From the NCBI RefSeq assembly GCF_900103405.1, contig NZ_FNHX01000001.1:372001-436000 (forward strand): DNA of 64,000 bases. Reading direction: 5' to 3'. Of this stretch, positions 16,944 to 29,377 are shown in pieces; positions within the stretch are counted from its first letter, which is position 1, and every line of letters begins with the position of its first letter. A program made the position numbers and the translations under genes. A model generated the notes under the pieces. That model ran no database searches. It was not told the origin of the DNA and worked only from the letters and a program-made list of their open reading frames with translations. The DNA comes from Polaromonas sp. JS666. GTDB lineage: Bacteria > Pseudomonadota > Gammaproteobacteria > Burkholderiales > Burkholderiaceae_C.

Positions 16944-18413
16944 ATGAACACCCTCTCTACGACCTCCTCTTCGCCAGCGCCGCGCAGCATTCCCACCACA
17001 CGGGAGTCCCAGGGCACGCTGGGCCTGGGCCTGCTGGTTGCGCTGGTGACGGGCTCCATCATCGGCAGCGGCATCTTCGGCCTGCCGCAAAACATGGCGG
17101 CCGGCGCCGGTGCCGGCGCCATCCTGATCGGCTGGCTGGTCACCGGCGTGGGCATGCTGGTGCTGGCGCGGGTCTACCAGATGCTGGCGCTGCGCAAGCC
17201 CGAACTGGACAACGGCGTCTACGCCTATGCCCATGCGCTCTCGGGCGAGTACATAGGCTTTAACTCCGCCTGGGGTTACTGGATCAGCGCCTGGATAGGC
17301 AACGTCGGCTACCTGGTGGCCGCGTTCGGCGCGCTCGGCTACTTCTTCCCGGCTTTCGGTGAAGGCAACACCCCCGCGGCCGTCGCCGGCGCGTCGGTGG
17401 TCTTGTGGGTGGTCCATGCGCTGGTGCTGCGCGGCATCAACACCGCCGCCTGGGTCAATGCCGTGGTCACGGTGGCCAAGGTCATTCCGCTGCTGCTGTT
17501 CATCGTGCTGGCCGCGGCCGCGTTCCAGGCGCCCACCTTCAGCCTGGATTTCTGGGGCGGTGCCAAGCTGGGCTCCGTGCTGGAGCAGGTCAAGAGCACC
17601 ATGCTGGTGACGGTATGGGTGTTTATCGGCATTGAGGGCGCCAGCGTCTATTCGGCGCGCGCGCGCCAGCGCAAGGACGTCGGCAAGGCCACGGTCATCG
17701 GCTTTTTGATCTGCCTGGCCTTGCTGATGGCCGTCTCGCTGCTGTCACTGGGCATCTTCACGCAGCCGGAACTGGCCGGGCTGAAGAACCCCTCCATGGC
17801 CGGCGTGCTGGAAAAAGCCGTGGGCACCTGGGGCGCCGTGCTTATCTATATAGGCCTGATTGTTTCCGTGGGCGGCGGCTTCCTGGCCTGGACATTGCTG
17901 GCCGCCGAATCGCTGTTCACGCCGGCCAACAGCGGCGTGATGCCCGAATGGCTGGGCCGCCAGAGCGGCAAGGGCGCGCCGGCCAATGCCTTGTGGCTGA
18001 GCAGCGCCATGGTGCAGCTCTTCCTCATCGTCACGCTGGTGTCCAAGGCGTCCTACCTGGCGCTGATCTCGCTGTCGACCGCCATGATCCTGCTGCCCTA
18101 CCTGTTCAGCGCGCTCTACGGCCTCAAGCTGGCCGCGCGCGGTGAGGGGGCGGGCCCGGCCAGCGGCGCGCTGGACCTGCCCGTGGCCGCGCTCGCCTCG
18201 GTGTACTGCCTCTGGCTGCTGTATGCCGCCGGCGCCAAATACCTGTTGCTGAGCGCCCTGCTCTATGCGCCCGGCGCCGTCCTTTACGCCATCGCCAAGC
18301 GGCAGGCTCGCAAGCAGGCCTTCAGCGCGGGCGAAAAAGCCATGCTCGCCGCGGTGCTCGCACTCGCGGTGGTCGCGGGCTGGATGCTGGCCGCCGGAAA
18401 GTTGAGCCTGTGA
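16944..18413 (+). CDS. arcD: APC-family amino-acid antiporter, probable arginine:ornithine exchanger
   Basis: A 489-residue membrane protein with about 12-13 hydrophobic helices. It belongs to the basic amino acid/polyamine antiporter branch of the APC superfamily: [20 protein letters not shown] in helix 1 is the substrate-binding break, and [16 protein letters not shown] is the matching motif of helix 6. Its stop overlaps arcA (TGATG), so it almost certainly exchanges arginine for ornithine for the deiminase pathway. It is an ArcD/ArcE-type functional call; substrate specificity is inferred from context. Confidence 0.88.
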   Translation: MNTLSTTSSSPAPRSIPTTRESQGTLGLGLLVALVTGSIIGSGIFGLPQNMAAGAGAGAILIGWLVTGVGMLVLARVYQMLALRKPELDNGVYAYAHALSGEYIGFNSAWGYWISAWIGNVGYLVAAFGALGYFFPAFGEGNTPAAVAGASVVLWVVHALVLRGINTAAWVNAVVTVAKVIPLLLFIVLAAAAFQAPTFSLDFWGGAKLGSVLEQVKSTMLVTVWVFIGIEGASVYSARARQRKDVGKATVIGFLICLALLMAVSLLSLGIFTQPELAGLKNPSMAGVLEKAVGTWGAVLIYIGLIVSVGGGFLAWTLLAAESLFTPANSGVMPEWLGRQSGKGAPANALWLSSAMVQLFLIVTLVSKASYLALISLSTAMILLPYLFSALYGLKLAARGEGAGPASGALDLPVAALASVYCLWLLYAAGAKYLLLSALLYAPGAVLYAIAKRQARKQAFSAGEKAMLAAVLALAVVAGWMLAAGKLSL

Positions 18414-19621
18414 TGGCCGGCGTCCATTCAGAGACGGGCCGGCTGCGCAAGGTGCTGGTCTGCAGGCCCGGCCTGGCGCACACGCGCCTGACGCCCGCGA
18501 ACTGCCGGGAGTTGCTGTTCGACGACGTGATGTGGGTCGCCCAGGCCAAAAACGACCACTATGCCTTTACCAGCGCCATGACGGAGCACGGCGTGGAAGT
18601 GCTGGAGCTGCACGACCTTCTCGCGGTCACGGTCGGCAACCCGATGACGCGCGACCGGTTGCTGGACCGCGAACTGGCCGGCACCGACTTTGAAGCCGCG
18701 GCTGTGCTGCGGCCCTGGCTGCAGGAACTGCCGCCGGCCCGGCTGGCCGAATTCCTGATCGGCGGGCTGACGCCGGCGGACCTGCCCTTCAAGCTGCCCG
18801 GCCTCACGGCCGCCTGCGCCAGCCCCTCGGACCTGCTGCTGCCCGCCCTGCCCAACACCCTGTTCACGCGCGACAGCAGCTGCTGGATAGGCGACGGCGT
18901 GGCACTGGGCTCCATGTACTGGCCCGCGCGCCGGCGGGAAAGCCTGCTCATGGCGACCATCTACCGCTCCCACCCGGCGTTCGCGGGCAAGGTCACCGAA
19001 TGGTGGGGCGACCCGGGGCAGCCGCACGCGCAGGCCTCGCTCGAAGGCGGCGACGTCATGCCGCTGGGCAAGGGCCTGGTGCTGGTCGGCATGGGCGAGC
19101 GGACCTCGCCGCAGGCCGTGACCCAGCTCGCGCGCAGCCTGTTTGCCCGCGGCGCCGCGACCCGGGTGCTGGCGGCCCAGTTGCCCAAGTCGCGCGGCGC
19201 CATGCACCTGGACACGGTGCTGACCTTTTGCGACCGCGACCTGGTGACGGTGTTCCCGGAAATCGTGCAGGCTATCCGCGTGTTCAGCCTGCGCCCCGGC
19301 GAGAAACCGGGTGAGCTGGACGTCAGGGCCGAGGCGGAACCTCTTCTGGAGGTGCTCGCGCAGGCACTGGGCTTGCCCAAGTTGCGCGTCGTCGCCACCG
19401 GCGGCAATGCCTACGAAGCCGAGCGCGAGCAGTGGGACGACGGCAACAACGTGCTGGCGCTGTCGCCCGGCGTCGTCATGGCCTACAACCGCAACACCCA
19501 TACCAACACCCTGCTGCGCAAAGCCGGCGTCGAAGTCATCACCATCCCCAGCGGCGAACTGGGGCGCGGCCGCGGCGGCAGCCACTGCATGTCCTGCCCC
19601 ATCGAGCGCGACGCCGCCTGA
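18413..19621 (+). CDS. arcA: arginine deiminase ArcA
   Basis: A 402-residue enzyme that turns arginine into citrulline and ammonia, the first step of the deiminase pathway. The catalytic Cys392 lies in GGSHCMSCP near the C-terminus. Other guanidino-modifying family marks are [36 protein letters not shown] and the histidine stretch [12 protein letters not shown]. Length is typical. The ATG at 18413 shares a base with the stop of the antiporter gene, which argues for coupled translation. Confidence 0.96.
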   Translation: MAGVHSETGRLRKVLVCRPGLAHTRLTPANCRELLFDDVMWVAQAKNDHYAFTSAMTEHGVEVLELHDLLAVTVGNPMTRDRLLDRELAGTDFEAAAVLRPWLQELPPARLAEFLIGGLTPADLPFKLPGLTAACASPSDLLLPALPNTLFTRDSSCWIGDGVALGSMYWPARRRESLLMATIYRSHPAFAGKVTEWWGDPGQPHAQASLEGGDVMPLGKGLVLVGMGERTSPQAVTQLARSLFARGAATRVLAAQLPKSRGAMHLDTVLTFCDRDLVTVFPEIVQAIRVFSLRPGEKPGELDVRAEAEPLLEVLAQALGLPKLRVVATGGNAYEAEREQWDDGNNVLALSPGVVMAYNRNTHTNTLLRKAGVEVITIPSGELGRGRGGSHCMSCPIERDAA

Positions 19622-19653
19622 GCCGTCATTGCGACACAACGAAAGACGGCCCC

Positions 19654-20652
19654 ATGAGCTTTAACCTTCACAACCGCAGCCTGCTGGACCTCAAGGATTT
19701 TTCCCCGCGGGACATCCGTTTCCTGCTGGACCTGGCCGCCGAGCTCAAGCGCTCCAAATACGCGGGCAATGAACTGGCGCGCCTGAAGGGGAAAAACATC
19801 GCGCTGATTTTCGAGAAAGCCTCCACCCGCACGCGCTGCGCCTTCGAAGTCGCGGTGCACGACCAGGGCGGCCATGTCACTTACATCGACCCGGTCAGCT
19901 CGCAGCTGGGCCACAAGGAATCCCTGAAAGACACGGCGCGGGTGCTGGGCCGGCTGTACGACGGCATCGAGTACCGCGGCTTTCACCAGACGGTGGTGGA
20001 GGAGATCGCGCGCTTTTCGCACGTCCCGGTGTGGAACGGGCTCACCGATGAGTCGCACCCGACCCAGGTGCTGGCCGACCTGCTGACCATGCAGGAGTTT
20101 GGCGAAAAGCCGCTGCATGAGCTGTCTTTTTGCTACCTGGGCGACGCCCGCTTCAACATGGGCTGCTCCTTGCTGGTGGGCGGCACGCAGATGGGTATGG
20201 ACGTGCGCATCGCCGCGCCCGCGGCGCTGATGCCGCCGCCCGCGCTGGTCGCTGAAATGCGCGAGCTGGCGAAAACGACAGGCGCGCGCATCACTCTCAG
20301 CAGCGATCCCGCCGAAGCCGTCAAGGGCGCGGATTTCCTTTACACCGACGTCTGGGTTTCCATGGGCGAGCCCGAGGAGGCCTGGAAGCAGCGCATAGCG
20401 CAGCTGCTGCCCTTCCAGGTCAACAGTGCCTTGATGAAGGCCACCGGCAAGCCGCGCACACGCTTCATGCACTGCCTGCCGGCCTTCCACAACCTGGACA
20501 CCGAAGTGGGGCGCCAGATCCACGAGCGCTACGGCCTCAGCGAAATCGAGGTGACCGACGAGGTTTTCGAATCCGACGCGTCCATCGTGTTTACGCAGGC
20601 GGAAAACCGCATGCACACCATCAAGGCCGTGCTCGTGGCCACGCTGGCATGA
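19654..20652 (+). CDS. arcB: catabolic ornithine carbamoyltransferase ArcB
   Basis: A 332-residue transferase that phosphorolyses citrulline to ornithine and carbamoyl phosphate. The carbamoyl-phosphate loop [14 protein letters not shown] and the ornithine-side motif [15 protein letters not shown] are both present, with [12 protein letters not shown] between. The start at 19654 follows arcA by 32 bases. Length and sequence fit the catabolic class, as expected between arcA and arcC, rather than the shorter anabolic ArgF. Confidence 0.96.
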   Translation: MSFNLHNRSLLDLKDFSPRDIRFLLDLAAELKRSKYAGNELARLKGKNIALIFEKASTRTRCAFEVAVHDQGGHVTYIDPVSSQLGHKESLKDTARVLGRLYDGIEYRGFHQTVVEEIARFSHVPVWNGLTDESHPTQVLADLLTMQEFGEKPLHELSFCYLGDARFNMGCSLLVGGTQMGMDVRIAAPAALMPPPALVAEMRELAKTTGARITLSSDPAEAVKGADFLYTDVWVSMGEPEEAWKQRIAQLLPFQVNSALMKATGKPRTRFMHCLPAFHNLDTEVGRQIHERYGLSEIEVTDEVFESDASIVFTQAENRMHTIKAVLVATLA

Positions 20653-21575
20653 GGCTGGTCGTGGCGCTGGGCGGCAACGCCTTGCTGCGCCGGGGCCAGT
20701 CGCCCAGCGCGCAGCACCTGCTCGAAAACATCCAGAGCGTGGCGGCCCAGCTGGCGCGCGTCGCGCTGCACCATGAGCTTGTGGTGACGCACGGCAACGG
20801 GCCGCAGATAGGCCTGCTGGCCCTTCAGAACTCGGCCTACGCGGCGGTGGCGCCCTACCCGCTCGACATGCTGGGAGCACAGACCGAGGGCATGATCGGC
20901 TACCTGCTGGAGCAGGAACTCGCCAACCAGCTTGCCCCCAACCGCCCTGTGGTCACCCTGCTCACGCGCGTGGAAGTCGATCTCAATGACCCGGCTTTCG
21001 GTCGGCCCACCAAACCCATAGGGCCTGTCTACACCCAGGAGGAAGCGCAGCGGCTTGCGCAAGCCATGCACTGGCATGTCGCGCCCGACGGCGCAAGCTT
21101 CAGGCGCGTTGTGGCTTCGCCCCTGCCCCTGCGTGTGCTGAGCGCGGACCCGCTGCGCTGGCTGCTGCAACACCAGGCCGTGGTCATCGCCGCGGGCGGT
21201 GGCGGCATCCCGGTGGCGCGCACGGCCGGCGGGCGGCCCCTGGAAGGCGTGGATGCCGTGATTGACAAGGACCTGACCAGCGCCTTGCTCGCGCTGGAGC
21301 TGGGTGCCGACTGCCTGGTGATCGCCACCGACGTGGACGCCGTCTACCTCGACTGGGGGCAGCCGACGCAGCGCGCCCTCGGCAAGGTCAGGCCGCAGGA
21401 GCTGCTGGCGCACAGCTTCCCCGCGGGCTCCATGGGCCCCAAGGTACAGGCTGCCACCGGTTTTGTGTCAAAGACCGGCAAGAAGGCGCTGATAGGTTCG
21501 CTGGCCCAGATCGAGGACATGCTGGCGGGCCGCGCCGGCACCGAAGTCAGTCCCGGCGGCGGCCCGGCGGCATAA
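20649..21575 (+). CDS. arcC: carbamate kinase ArcC
   Basis: A 308-residue amino-acid-kinase-family enzyme that makes ATP from carbamoyl phosphate and ADP, the energy-yielding last step of the pathway. It starts [17 protein letters not shown] and has [35 protein letters not shown] and [13 protein letters not shown], all typical substrate and nucleotide segments. Its ATG overlaps the arcB stop by four bases. It closes the operon; a 149-base gap with the next promoter follows. Confidence 0.96.
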   Translation: MRLVVALGGNALLRRGQSPSAQHLLENIQSVAAQLARVALHHELVVTHGNGPQIGLLALQNSAYAAVAPYPLDMLGAQTEGMIGYLLEQELANQLAPNRPVVTLLTRVEVDLNDPAFGRPTKPIGPVYTQEEAQRLAQAMHWHVAPDGASFRRVVASPLPLRVLSADPLRWLLQHQAVVIAAGGGGIPVARTAGGRPLEGVDAVIDKDLTSALLALELGADCLVIATDVDAVYLDWGQPTQRALGKVRPQELLAHSFPAGSMGPKVQAATGFVSKTGKKALIGSLAQIEDMLAGRAGTEVSPGGGPAA

Positions 21576-21635
21576 GCCGGCGTGGAAGGGCCCCGCCCCG
21601 CCGCATCGCGCAGGGCTTGCGCAACAGGCCATCGC

Positions 21636-21677
21636 TTGAGGAATATCAAGACAGGCACTGCCTCGCCTGCCTACAGT
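21636..21677 (+). promoter_or_regulatory. predicted FNR-dependent promoter of the BON protein gene
   Basis: TTGAGGAATATCAA (21636-21649) followed at the class II distance by TACAGT (21672-21677). The start is predicted near 21684, giving a 41-base leader with AAGGAAC before the ATG at 21725. Confidence 0.7.
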
Positions 21678-21724
21678 GGCATCACCACCTTGTGGTGGTG
21701 ACCACTTCATCCAAGGAACAAACC

Positions 21725-22378
21725 ATGAAAACCGATTTTCAGCTCAAGGCTGATGTCACCGCCGAACTGGCCTGGGAACCCGCCGTCAATTCAGCCGGCA
21801 TAGGCGTTCTCGTCAATGACGGTGTCGTGACGCTCACGGGGCACCTGAACAGCTTTGCCGAAAAAGTCGCGGCGGAGCGGGCTGTTCGCCGTGTGGCCGG
21901 TGTGCGCGGGCTGGCCATCGAGCTGGACGTGAAGTTGGTGGCGGCGCATCAGCGCAGCGACTCTGAAATTGCCTCGGTGGCCGCCTCCGCGCTGCGCTGG
22001 AGCGTGCTGCTGCCGCCCGAGCGGATCAGGGTCGAGGTGGAAAAAGGCTGGCTCACCCTCACGGGCGACGTCGACTGGGCCTACCAGTGCAGAACCGCCG
22101 AGAAATGCGTGCGCGGGCTGGTCGGCGTGCGCGGCCTGTCCAACAACGTTGTGGTGAAACCCACCGTCAGCACGCGCGACGTCGCGGCGGAGATTGCCGC
22201 GGCGCTGGCACGCCAGGCCGACCGCGAAGCCCGGCATATCCAGATCGACGTGGAGGGCGGTGAGGTCACCCTGCACGGCAAGGTGCATTCCCTGGCCGAG
22301 CGCGAAGCGGCCGCCGGCGCGGCCTTTGCTGCCAGGGGCGTGACGCGCATCGTCAACAAGCTCGAAGTCGGCGCGTAA
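21725..22378 (+). CDS. triple BON-domain protein
   Basis: A 217-residue protein made of three BON repeats, each with a GxVxLxGxV-type core: DGVVTLTGHLNSFAEKV, KGWLTLTGDVDWAYQ and GGEVTLHGKVHSLAERE. BON domains often bind phospholipid. No signal peptide is visible (MKTDFQLKADVTAELAWEP), so this protein seems cytoplasmic, unlike OsmY. It stands alone under its own FNR-type promoter. Similar BON proteins accompany USPs in anaerobic-stress clusters of other bacteria; the molecular function is unknown. Confidence 0.88.
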   Translation: MKTDFQLKADVTAELAWEPAVNSAGIGVLVNDGVVTLTGHLNSFAEKVAAERAVRRVAGVRGLAIELDVKLVAAHQRSDSEIASVAASALRWSVLLPPERIRVEVEKGWLTLTGDVDWAYQCRTAEKCVRGLVGVRGLSNNVVVKPTVSTRDVAAEIAAALARQADREARHIQIDVEGGEVTLHGKVHSLAEREAAAGAAFAARGVTRIVNKLEVGA

Positions 22379-22407
22379 AACGGCGCGGTGGCCCATGGCG
22401 GCCGGTG

Positions 22408-22857
22408 TCAGCCTTTCACCACCAGCACCGGGACCGGTGCATGCCGCACGATCTGCTCGGCATCGCTGCCCATCAGCATGCGCGCAAGGCCGCGCCGCCC
22501 ATGCGAGCCCAGCACAATCATGTCGGCATGGGCCAGGCGGGCCTCCTCGGCGACCTGCTCGCAGACACGGCCGGCGCCCGACTCCACCAGCACGCTGTCG
22601 CACACCAGGCCCTGTTCGGTGGCGCGGCGCCGCATTTGCGCCAGCATTTTTTCACCGCCGGCGCGCATCAGCGGGAGCAGGTCCTCGCGATACGCCTTGG
22701 GGGTCTCAAAGCCGTTGACATGGTCCAGCTCGTCGATCACATGAAAAAGCCTGATATGCGCGCCATTCAGGCGCGCCAGTTCAATGGCGGTATCCAGCGC
22801 CCTGGTGGAGGTCGGGCTGCCGTCAACCGGCACCAACAGTTGGTGTATCGAGGCCAT
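22408..22857 (-). CDS. universal stress protein (single domain)
   Basis: A 149-residue USP starting MASIHQLLVPVDGSPTSTRA and ending with LGSHGRRGLARMLMGSDAEQ, the ATP-binding loop, then VPVLVVKG. It follows the flavodoxin-like gene by four bases, so the two form one operon. It is convergent with the BON gene, with only 29 bases between the ends and no clear terminator hairpin. Confidence 0.93.
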   Translation of the reverse strand: MASIHQLLVPVDGSPTSTRALDTAIELARLNGAHIRLFHVIDELDHVNGFETPKAYREDLLPLMRAGGEKMLAQMRRRATEQGLVCDSVLVESGAGRVCEQVAEEARLAHADMIVLGSHGRRGLARMLMGSDAEQIVRHAPVPVLVVKG

Positions 22858-22861
22858 GCGA

Positions 22862-23392
22862 TCAAACGGCGCTGGGCGACAAAGTCGTCGGGCGCACCGT
22901 TTCCTCGCTCTTTGCGCTGTCGCGGACCGCGCTGCCGAACACCTCCAGGGCGGACGAATAGCTGCCGTCGTCCACCGCGCGCGCGGTGAAGGAGGTCGAC
23001 AGGATCGGCGGCCGGCCCAGAATCCGGTCGATTTCAGCGAAGGCATTGGTCGCGCCCTGCCCACCCATCACCGAGATGACCGCCACGTACTTGAGGCCTC
23101 GTGCATGGTCCCGCACAAAACTGCGCATGGGCGCCGCCAGTTCGGCAAGCCAGATGGGCGCGATCAGCACAACCGTTTCAAAACCCCGCGGGTCCGGCCC
23201 TTCATAACGAATCGCGGGATGGCGCTTGAACAGCGAATCCATCACGCAGCGCAGCATGCCCGCGGCGCCGGTGCGCGATCGCGCCTCGCTGACCTGGCCG
23301 CAGGGCCACTTGAATTTGCTCGACAGGAGATCGGCCACGCGGCGCGATGTCCCGGTGTTGGAATAACAAACAATGAGGGTTCGCTCGGACAT
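22862..23392 (-). CDS. flavodoxin-like protein
   Basis: A 176-residue protein with the flavodoxin fold. The FMN phosphate loop is VCYSNTGTSRRVADLL at the N-terminus; VVLIAPIWLAELAAPMRSFV and VISVMGGQGATNAF are the other two FMN-contacting loops. The last 25 residues are an extra polar tail. The start at 23392 has AAGGAG upstream. Proteins of this group can act in electron transfer or as NAD(P)H:quinone reductases. Coupling to a USP and an FNR-type promoter points to a low-oxygen role; substrate unknown. Confidence 0.85.
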   Translation of the reverse strand: MSERTLIVCYSNTGTSRRVADLLSSKFKWPCGQVSEARSRTGAAGMLRCVMDSLFKRHPAIRYEGPDPRGFETVVLIAPIWLAELAAPMRSFVRDHARGLKYVAVISVMGGQGATNAFAEIDRILGRPPILSTSFTARAVDDGSYSSALEVFGSAVRDSAKSEETVRPTTLSPSAV

Positions 23393-23469
23393 GGTTCTGC
23401 TCCTTGGAGGGTTGCGCGCAAACAAAGCTGCGGTCGGCCGGTCGCTGCGCGGGCATCGGCCACCGGCAA

Positions 23470-23507
23470 AGGGTATGGCGAACGGCCGGCCCGGCCCTTG
23501 AGCTAAA

Positions 23508-23511
<4 letters not shown>
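23470..23511 (-). promoter_or_regulatory. predicted FNR-dependent promoter of the flavodoxin-USP operon
   Basis: TTGAGCTAAATCAA, palindrome-like, at 23498-23511 (TTGATTTAGCTCAA on the coding strand). TACCCT (23470-23475) lies at the -10 distance; the start is predicted near 23463. The box contains the TGA stop of the upstream P-type ATPase gene (23508-23510). Confidence 0.7.
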
Positions 23512-26033
<2,522 letters not shown>

Positions 26034-26066
26034 TTTTCCGGCGGGACCGGCAAGCGGGTCCACCAC

Positions 26067-26672
26067 CTATTTTTTGGCGCCGGAATCCGCGCCCTTGTCC
26101 GCCGCTTGCCGGCCGGCCTCGGCCGATTCCTGCGCGGCTTTTTCCGCGCTCCTCAGGGCATCCTGTGTTGCCTTCATGGCTTTGCGCGTTTGCGCCTCGT
26201 CGGGCCGGCCGGCCTTGCGCAGGGCGTCCTCCGCGCGCCCCGAGGCCGCGCGCACGGCGGATGCGGCCCGCCTGGCCGCTTCGGCCGCCTTCGCCGCCAG
26301 CTTTTTCATGTCGTCGGTGGCCGTCGCGGCGGCCCGCTCAGCTTTCTCGCGGGCCTTTCTGGCGGCCTCGTCCGCCTTGAGCGCCTGCTCCCGGATATTC
26401 GCGGCAGCCCGCTTTGACAGATCCTGGGCGGCGGTTTCGGCCAGCTGCAGCGTGAGCTTGACCAGGTCGGCCGCCGCGCGAGCGGAATCGGCCGCTTCCT
26501 CCGCGGCTTTCTGCGCGACGGCCTTCGAGCGCGCGGCCGCGCTCGAAGGCGCGCTGGAGGCTCCCGCCGCTGGCTGGGCTTTTTCCGGGGCCTGCGCCAT
26601 GGCATCGCCGGCCGCGTAGCTCGCGGCGCAGGTGGCGAAGGCCGCGGCGATCATGAGAGTCCTGGCGTTCAT
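26067..26672 (-). CDS. secreted alanine/lysine-rich coiled-coil protein
   Basis: A 201-residue protein with a signal peptide (MNARTLMIAAAFATCAASYA, likely cut near AMAQA). The remainder is almost wholly alanine, lysine, glutamate and arginine in heptad-like patterns (ADEAARKAREKAERAAA, KAAEAARRAASAVRAAS), which predicts a long helical rod in the periplasm. No family can be assigned; such sequences look like histone H1 or phasin tails only through composition. It lies directly before the P-type ATPase, and a degenerate FNR-type box precedes it. Confidence 0.75.
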   Translation of the reverse strand: MNARTLMIAAAFATCAASYAAGDAMAQAPEKAQPAAGASSAPSSAAARSKAVAQKAAEEAADSARAAADLVKLTLQLAETAAQDLSKRAAANIREQALKADEAARKAREKAERAAATATDDMKKLAAKAAEAARRAASAVRAASGRAEDALRKAGRPDEAQTRKAMKATQDALRSAEKAAQESAEAGRQAADKGADSGAKK

Positions 26673-26702
26673 GGTCTGCCTTTCGACAAAGTTCGGGCAC
26701 CC

Positions 26703-26744
26703 ATGATGGCCAGAACGGGCAGCCCGGGATTTGACGTAGCGCAA
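26703..26744 (-). promoter_or_regulatory. degenerate FNR-type promoter before the Ala-rich gene
   Basis: TTGACGTAGCGCAA (26731-26744) has both half-site cores in altered form (TTGCG and GTCAA on the coding strand). CATCAT (26703-26708) sits at the -10 distance for a site at -41.5, with a start near 26696. Spacing supports it; the sequence match is only fair. Confidence 0.45.
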
Positions 26745-26767
26745 GGGACGAGCCCCTTCACCTCCGC

Positions 26768-26808
26768 TTGCGCCAGATCAATGCGGGCAAGCGGACTTTC
26801 CCGAAAAT
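26768..26808 (+). promoter_or_regulatory. degenerate FNR-type promoter before the DksA-like gene
   Basis: TTGCGCCAGATCAA (26768-26781) keeps one perfect half site (ATCAA). GAAAAT (26803-26808) is one base off the ideal -10 place. It faces the other way from the box at 26731, so the 189-base gap would serve both genes. Confidence 0.45.
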
Positions 26809-26861
26809 CCGGCACATCCGCCAATGCAAAGACATCCACCCCACAACTCAAAGGCCCTCCC

Positions 26862-27236
26862 ATGAAGCATTACGACCATTCAATGGCAGCACACTTCGGC
26901 AAGCTCCTGGCCGCGCGCGAAGCCGAGTTAAGGGCCACCCTGGACACGGGCTACAGCAAAGAACTTGCGGCCGACCAGCCCGACGACTCGGAGGTGCAGG
27001 ACTTCAAGGACCTGGCCGACCGGGAGTCGCAACACGGCATTGCGGCCCTGGAGGCGGCGCACGCCATGAACGAGCTGTCCCAGGTGCTTATGGCTGGCCA
27101 CCGCCTGCGGGACGGCAGTTTCGGCCAGTGCCTGGAATGCGGCCAGCCGATAGACCTGCGCCGCCTGGAGGCACTGCCGGAAGCGGCGTTCTGCCTGGCC
27201 TGCCAGGCTGCCGGCGAAAAACCGCCGCGCCAATGA
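26862..27236 (+). CDS. DksA/TraR-family zinc-finger protein
   Basis: A 124-residue transcription factor of the DksA/TraR class, which enters the RNA polymerase secondary channel. The C-terminal C4 zinc finger uses Cys90, Cys93, Cys111 and Cys114 (CLECGQPIDLRR, then FCLACQ). The coiled-coil tip keeps the acidic DxxDxA motif as DFKDLA (residues 47-52), so it is likely to be active rather than decoration. It is shorter than DksA (about 150). The start is at 26862. Position inside the FNR-controlled block suggests a link between ppGpp-type control and low oxygen. Confidence 0.88.
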   Translation: MKHYDHSMAAHFGKLLAAREAELRATLDTGYSKELAADQPDDSEVQDFKDLADRESQHGIAALEAAHAMNELSQVLMAGHRLRDGSFGQCLECGQPIDLRRLEALPEAAFCLACQAAGEKPPRQ

Positions 27237-27244
27237 CACGGAAC

Positions 27245-27286
27245 TTGATCCGCATCAAGCGTCCATTCCCGGGAATCGCCCATAGT
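27245..27286 (+). promoter_or_regulatory. predicted FNR-dependent promoter of usp-phosphorylase-PRPP operon
   Basis: TTGATCCGCATCAA (27245-27258) is a perfect TTGAT-N4-ATCAA box. CATAGT (27281-27286) matches four of six bases of TATAAT at the -10 distance. The start is predicted near 27293. The box begins nine bases after the DksA-like stop codon. Confidence 0.8.
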
Positions 27287-27318
27287 CATGGTGTCCCAAT
27301 CCCAAAGAGGCATTCACC

Positions 27319-27798
27319 ATGTTCAAGCGAATCCTGATCCCGGTGGACGGCAGCGACACCTCCACCAAGGCCCTGGTCGCCGGCCTGCAGATGGCGCGCG
27401 AGACCGGCGCCAGCGTGCGCCTGGTGCATTTCGTCAACGAGATGGCCTACCTGAGCGGCATAGACCCCTATGGCAGCTACTCGGCCGACCTGGCCGGCAT
27501 GATGCGCGAAGGCGGCGCCAAGGTGCTGGCCGATGCCATGGCCGTGGCCCAGTCGGCGAGCGTGGAGGTCAGCCAGGTCCTGCTCGAAGAGCCCGGAAAC
27601 CGTCTTGGCGAGGCCGTGGCCACGGCGGCCAGGCAATGGGGGGCCGACCTCGTGGTGGTCGGCTCGCACGGCCGGCGCGGCATTGGGCGTGTGCTGATGG
27701 GCAGCGGTGCGGAACAGATTTTGCGGCTGGCACCTGTGCCTGTGCTGGTGATTCGCGGCGCCGCACCGGCAGAAGGCGGCGAGCACCCGGTAGATTGA
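27319..27798 (+). CDS. universal stress protein (single domain)
   Basis: A 159-residue USP, MFKRILIPVDGSDTSTKALV at the start and VGSHGRRGIGRVLMGSGAEQ in the ATP-binding loop. It is a close paralogue of the USP at 31.8 kb: both begin MFKRILIPVDGS and share GLxMARETxASVRLxH and GSHGRRGxGRVLxGSGAE. It heads an operon with the nucleotide phosphorylase (49 bases downstream) and the PRPP-synthetase homologue. Confidence 0.93.
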   Translation: MFKRILIPVDGSDTSTKALVAGLQMARETGASVRLVHFVNEMAYLSGIDPYGSYSADLAGMMREGGAKVLADAMAVAQSASVEVSQVLLEEPGNRLGEAVATAARQWGADLVVVGSHGRRGIGRVLMGSGAEQILRLAPVPVLVIRGAAPAEGGEHPVD

Positions 27799-27847
27799 GC
27801 CTGCGAGGCAGACCTCCCCCCGGTGCGATGGCCACGCATAGATCGCC

Positions 27848-29377
27848 ATGCAAGAAACTCCCCACACGCCCGTCGCCAACCGCTTGCGCCTGCGCAGGCT
27901 GGGCATAGACACCTACCAGGAACCGGTGCTGTACATGCACCGCGACTGCCCCGTCTGCCGTTCGGAAGGCTTCGAGGCGCAGTCGCGGGTGGAGCTGCGG
28001 ATGGACGGCCGCACCATCGTCGCGACGCTCAATGTGGTCAGCGGCGATTTCCTGTCGCCGCAAGAAGCCGGCCTGTCCGAGGCCGCCTGGCGCCTTCTCG
28101 ACGCGCGGCCCGGCGGGGAAATTTCGCTGCACCACCCCGCGCCGCTCGAATCGCTGGGCCATGTGCGCGCGAAGGTCTACGGCAAGCGCCTGGGCCAGGC
28201 GGCCATTGATGCCGTGATCGGGGACGTCGCGGCGGGCCGCTATTCGGACCTGCAGCTGGCGGCTTTTGTGACCGCCTGCGCGGGCGAGCACCTGGACACG
28301 GACGAAACCATCGCGCTCACGCGCGCCATGGTCAACGCCGGCGAACGCATGCACTGGGGCGAAGGGCCGGTCATGGACAAACATTGCGTGGGCGGCCTGC
28401 CCGGCAACCGCACCACCATGGTCATCGTGCCCATCATCGCGGCCTGCGGGCTGCGCATGCCCAAAACCTCGTCGCGCGCCATCACCTCACCCGCCGGGAC
28501 GGCCGACACCATGGAGACGCTGGCCCCGGTGGACCTGGACGTGGCGCAGATACGCCGCACGGTCGAGCGCACCGGCGGCTGCATCGTCTGGGGCGGCGCC
28601 GTGCGGCTCAGCCCGGCCGACGATGTGCTGATCCGCGTCGAACGCCCGCTGGACCTGGACAGCCAGGGGCAGCTTGTCGCGTCCATCCTGTCGAAGAAGG
28701 CCGCGGCCGGTGCCACGCATGTGCTGATCGACATGCCCGTCGGGCTGACCGCCAAGGTTCGCAGCGCGCATGCCGCCGGCCAACTTGCGCGGCAGCTCGA
28801 ACAGGTCGGCCAGGCCCTGGGCCTGCGCACGCAGGTGGTGCAGACCGACGGCGTGGCACCTGTGGGCCGCGGCATAGGCCCCGCGCTGGAGGCGCGCGAC
28901 GTGCTGGCGGTGCTGCGCCGCGAGGATGGCGCGCCGGCCGATCTCGCGCAGCGCTCCCTGTACCTGGCCGGGCGGATTCTTGAATTCGGCGGCGCCGCGC
29001 CGGCCGGCGGCGGCATCGCGCTGGCCACCGCCGTGCTCGAGGACGGGCGCGCCTGGAAAAAATTCCAGGAGATCTGCGAAGCGCAAGGCGGCCTGCGCGA
29101 ACCGCCGGTAGCCGCCTGCAGGCAGCCCGTGCCCTCACCACGCGCCGGCACCGTGATTGCCATCGACAACCGGCGTCTGGCCCGCATCGCCAAACTCGCG
29201 GGGGCGCCCACCTCGGCCTGCGCCGGCATCGACATGAATGTGCAACTGGGCGCGGTCGTGGAGCGCGGCCAGCCCTTGTTCACGCTGCACGCGGCCTCGC
29301 CGGGCGAGCTGTCCTATGCACTGGAATACGCCACCACGCAGGCCGAAGCCGTGCATGTGATGGAGGACGCGCGATGA
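27848..29377 (+). CDS. nucleotide (AMP-type) phosphorylase / thymidine phosphorylase family
   Basis: A 509-residue member of the family to which archaeal AMP phosphorylase belongs; bacterial copies are usually named thymidine phosphorylase. An extra N-terminal domain of about 100 residues precedes the phosphorylase core, which shows DKHCVGGLPGNRTTMVIVP, TSSRAITSPAGTADTMETL and the lysine-rich site SILSKKAAAGA. Archaeal enzymes split NMPs with phosphate into base and ribose-1,5-bisphosphate. The extended N-terminus favours an NMP over a nucleoside substrate here. It is joined to the next gene by a four-base overlap. Confidence 0.85.
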   Translation: MQETPHTPVANRLRLRRLGIDTYQEPVLYMHRDCPVCRSEGFEAQSRVELRMDGRTIVATLNVVSGDFLSPQEAGLSEAAWRLLDARPGGEISLHHPAPLESLGHVRAKVYGKRLGQAAIDAVIGDVAAGRYSDLQLAAFVTACAGEHLDTDETIALTRAMVNAGERMHWGEGPVMDKHCVGGLPGNRTTMVIVPIIAACGLRMPKTSSRAITSPAGTADTMETLAPVDLDVAQIRRTVERTGGCIVWGGAVRLSPADDVLIRVERPLDLDSQGQLVASILSKKAAAGATHVLIDMPVGLTAKVRSAHAAGQLARQLEQVGQALGLRTQVVQTDGVAPVGRGIGPALEARDVLAVLRREDGAPADLAQRSLYLAGRILEFGGAAPAGGGIALATAVLEDGRAWKKFQEICEAQGGLREPPVAACRQPVPSPRAGTVIAIDNRRLARIAKLAGAPTSACAGIDMNVQLGAVVERGQPLFTLHAASPGELSYALEYATTQAEAVHVMEDAR

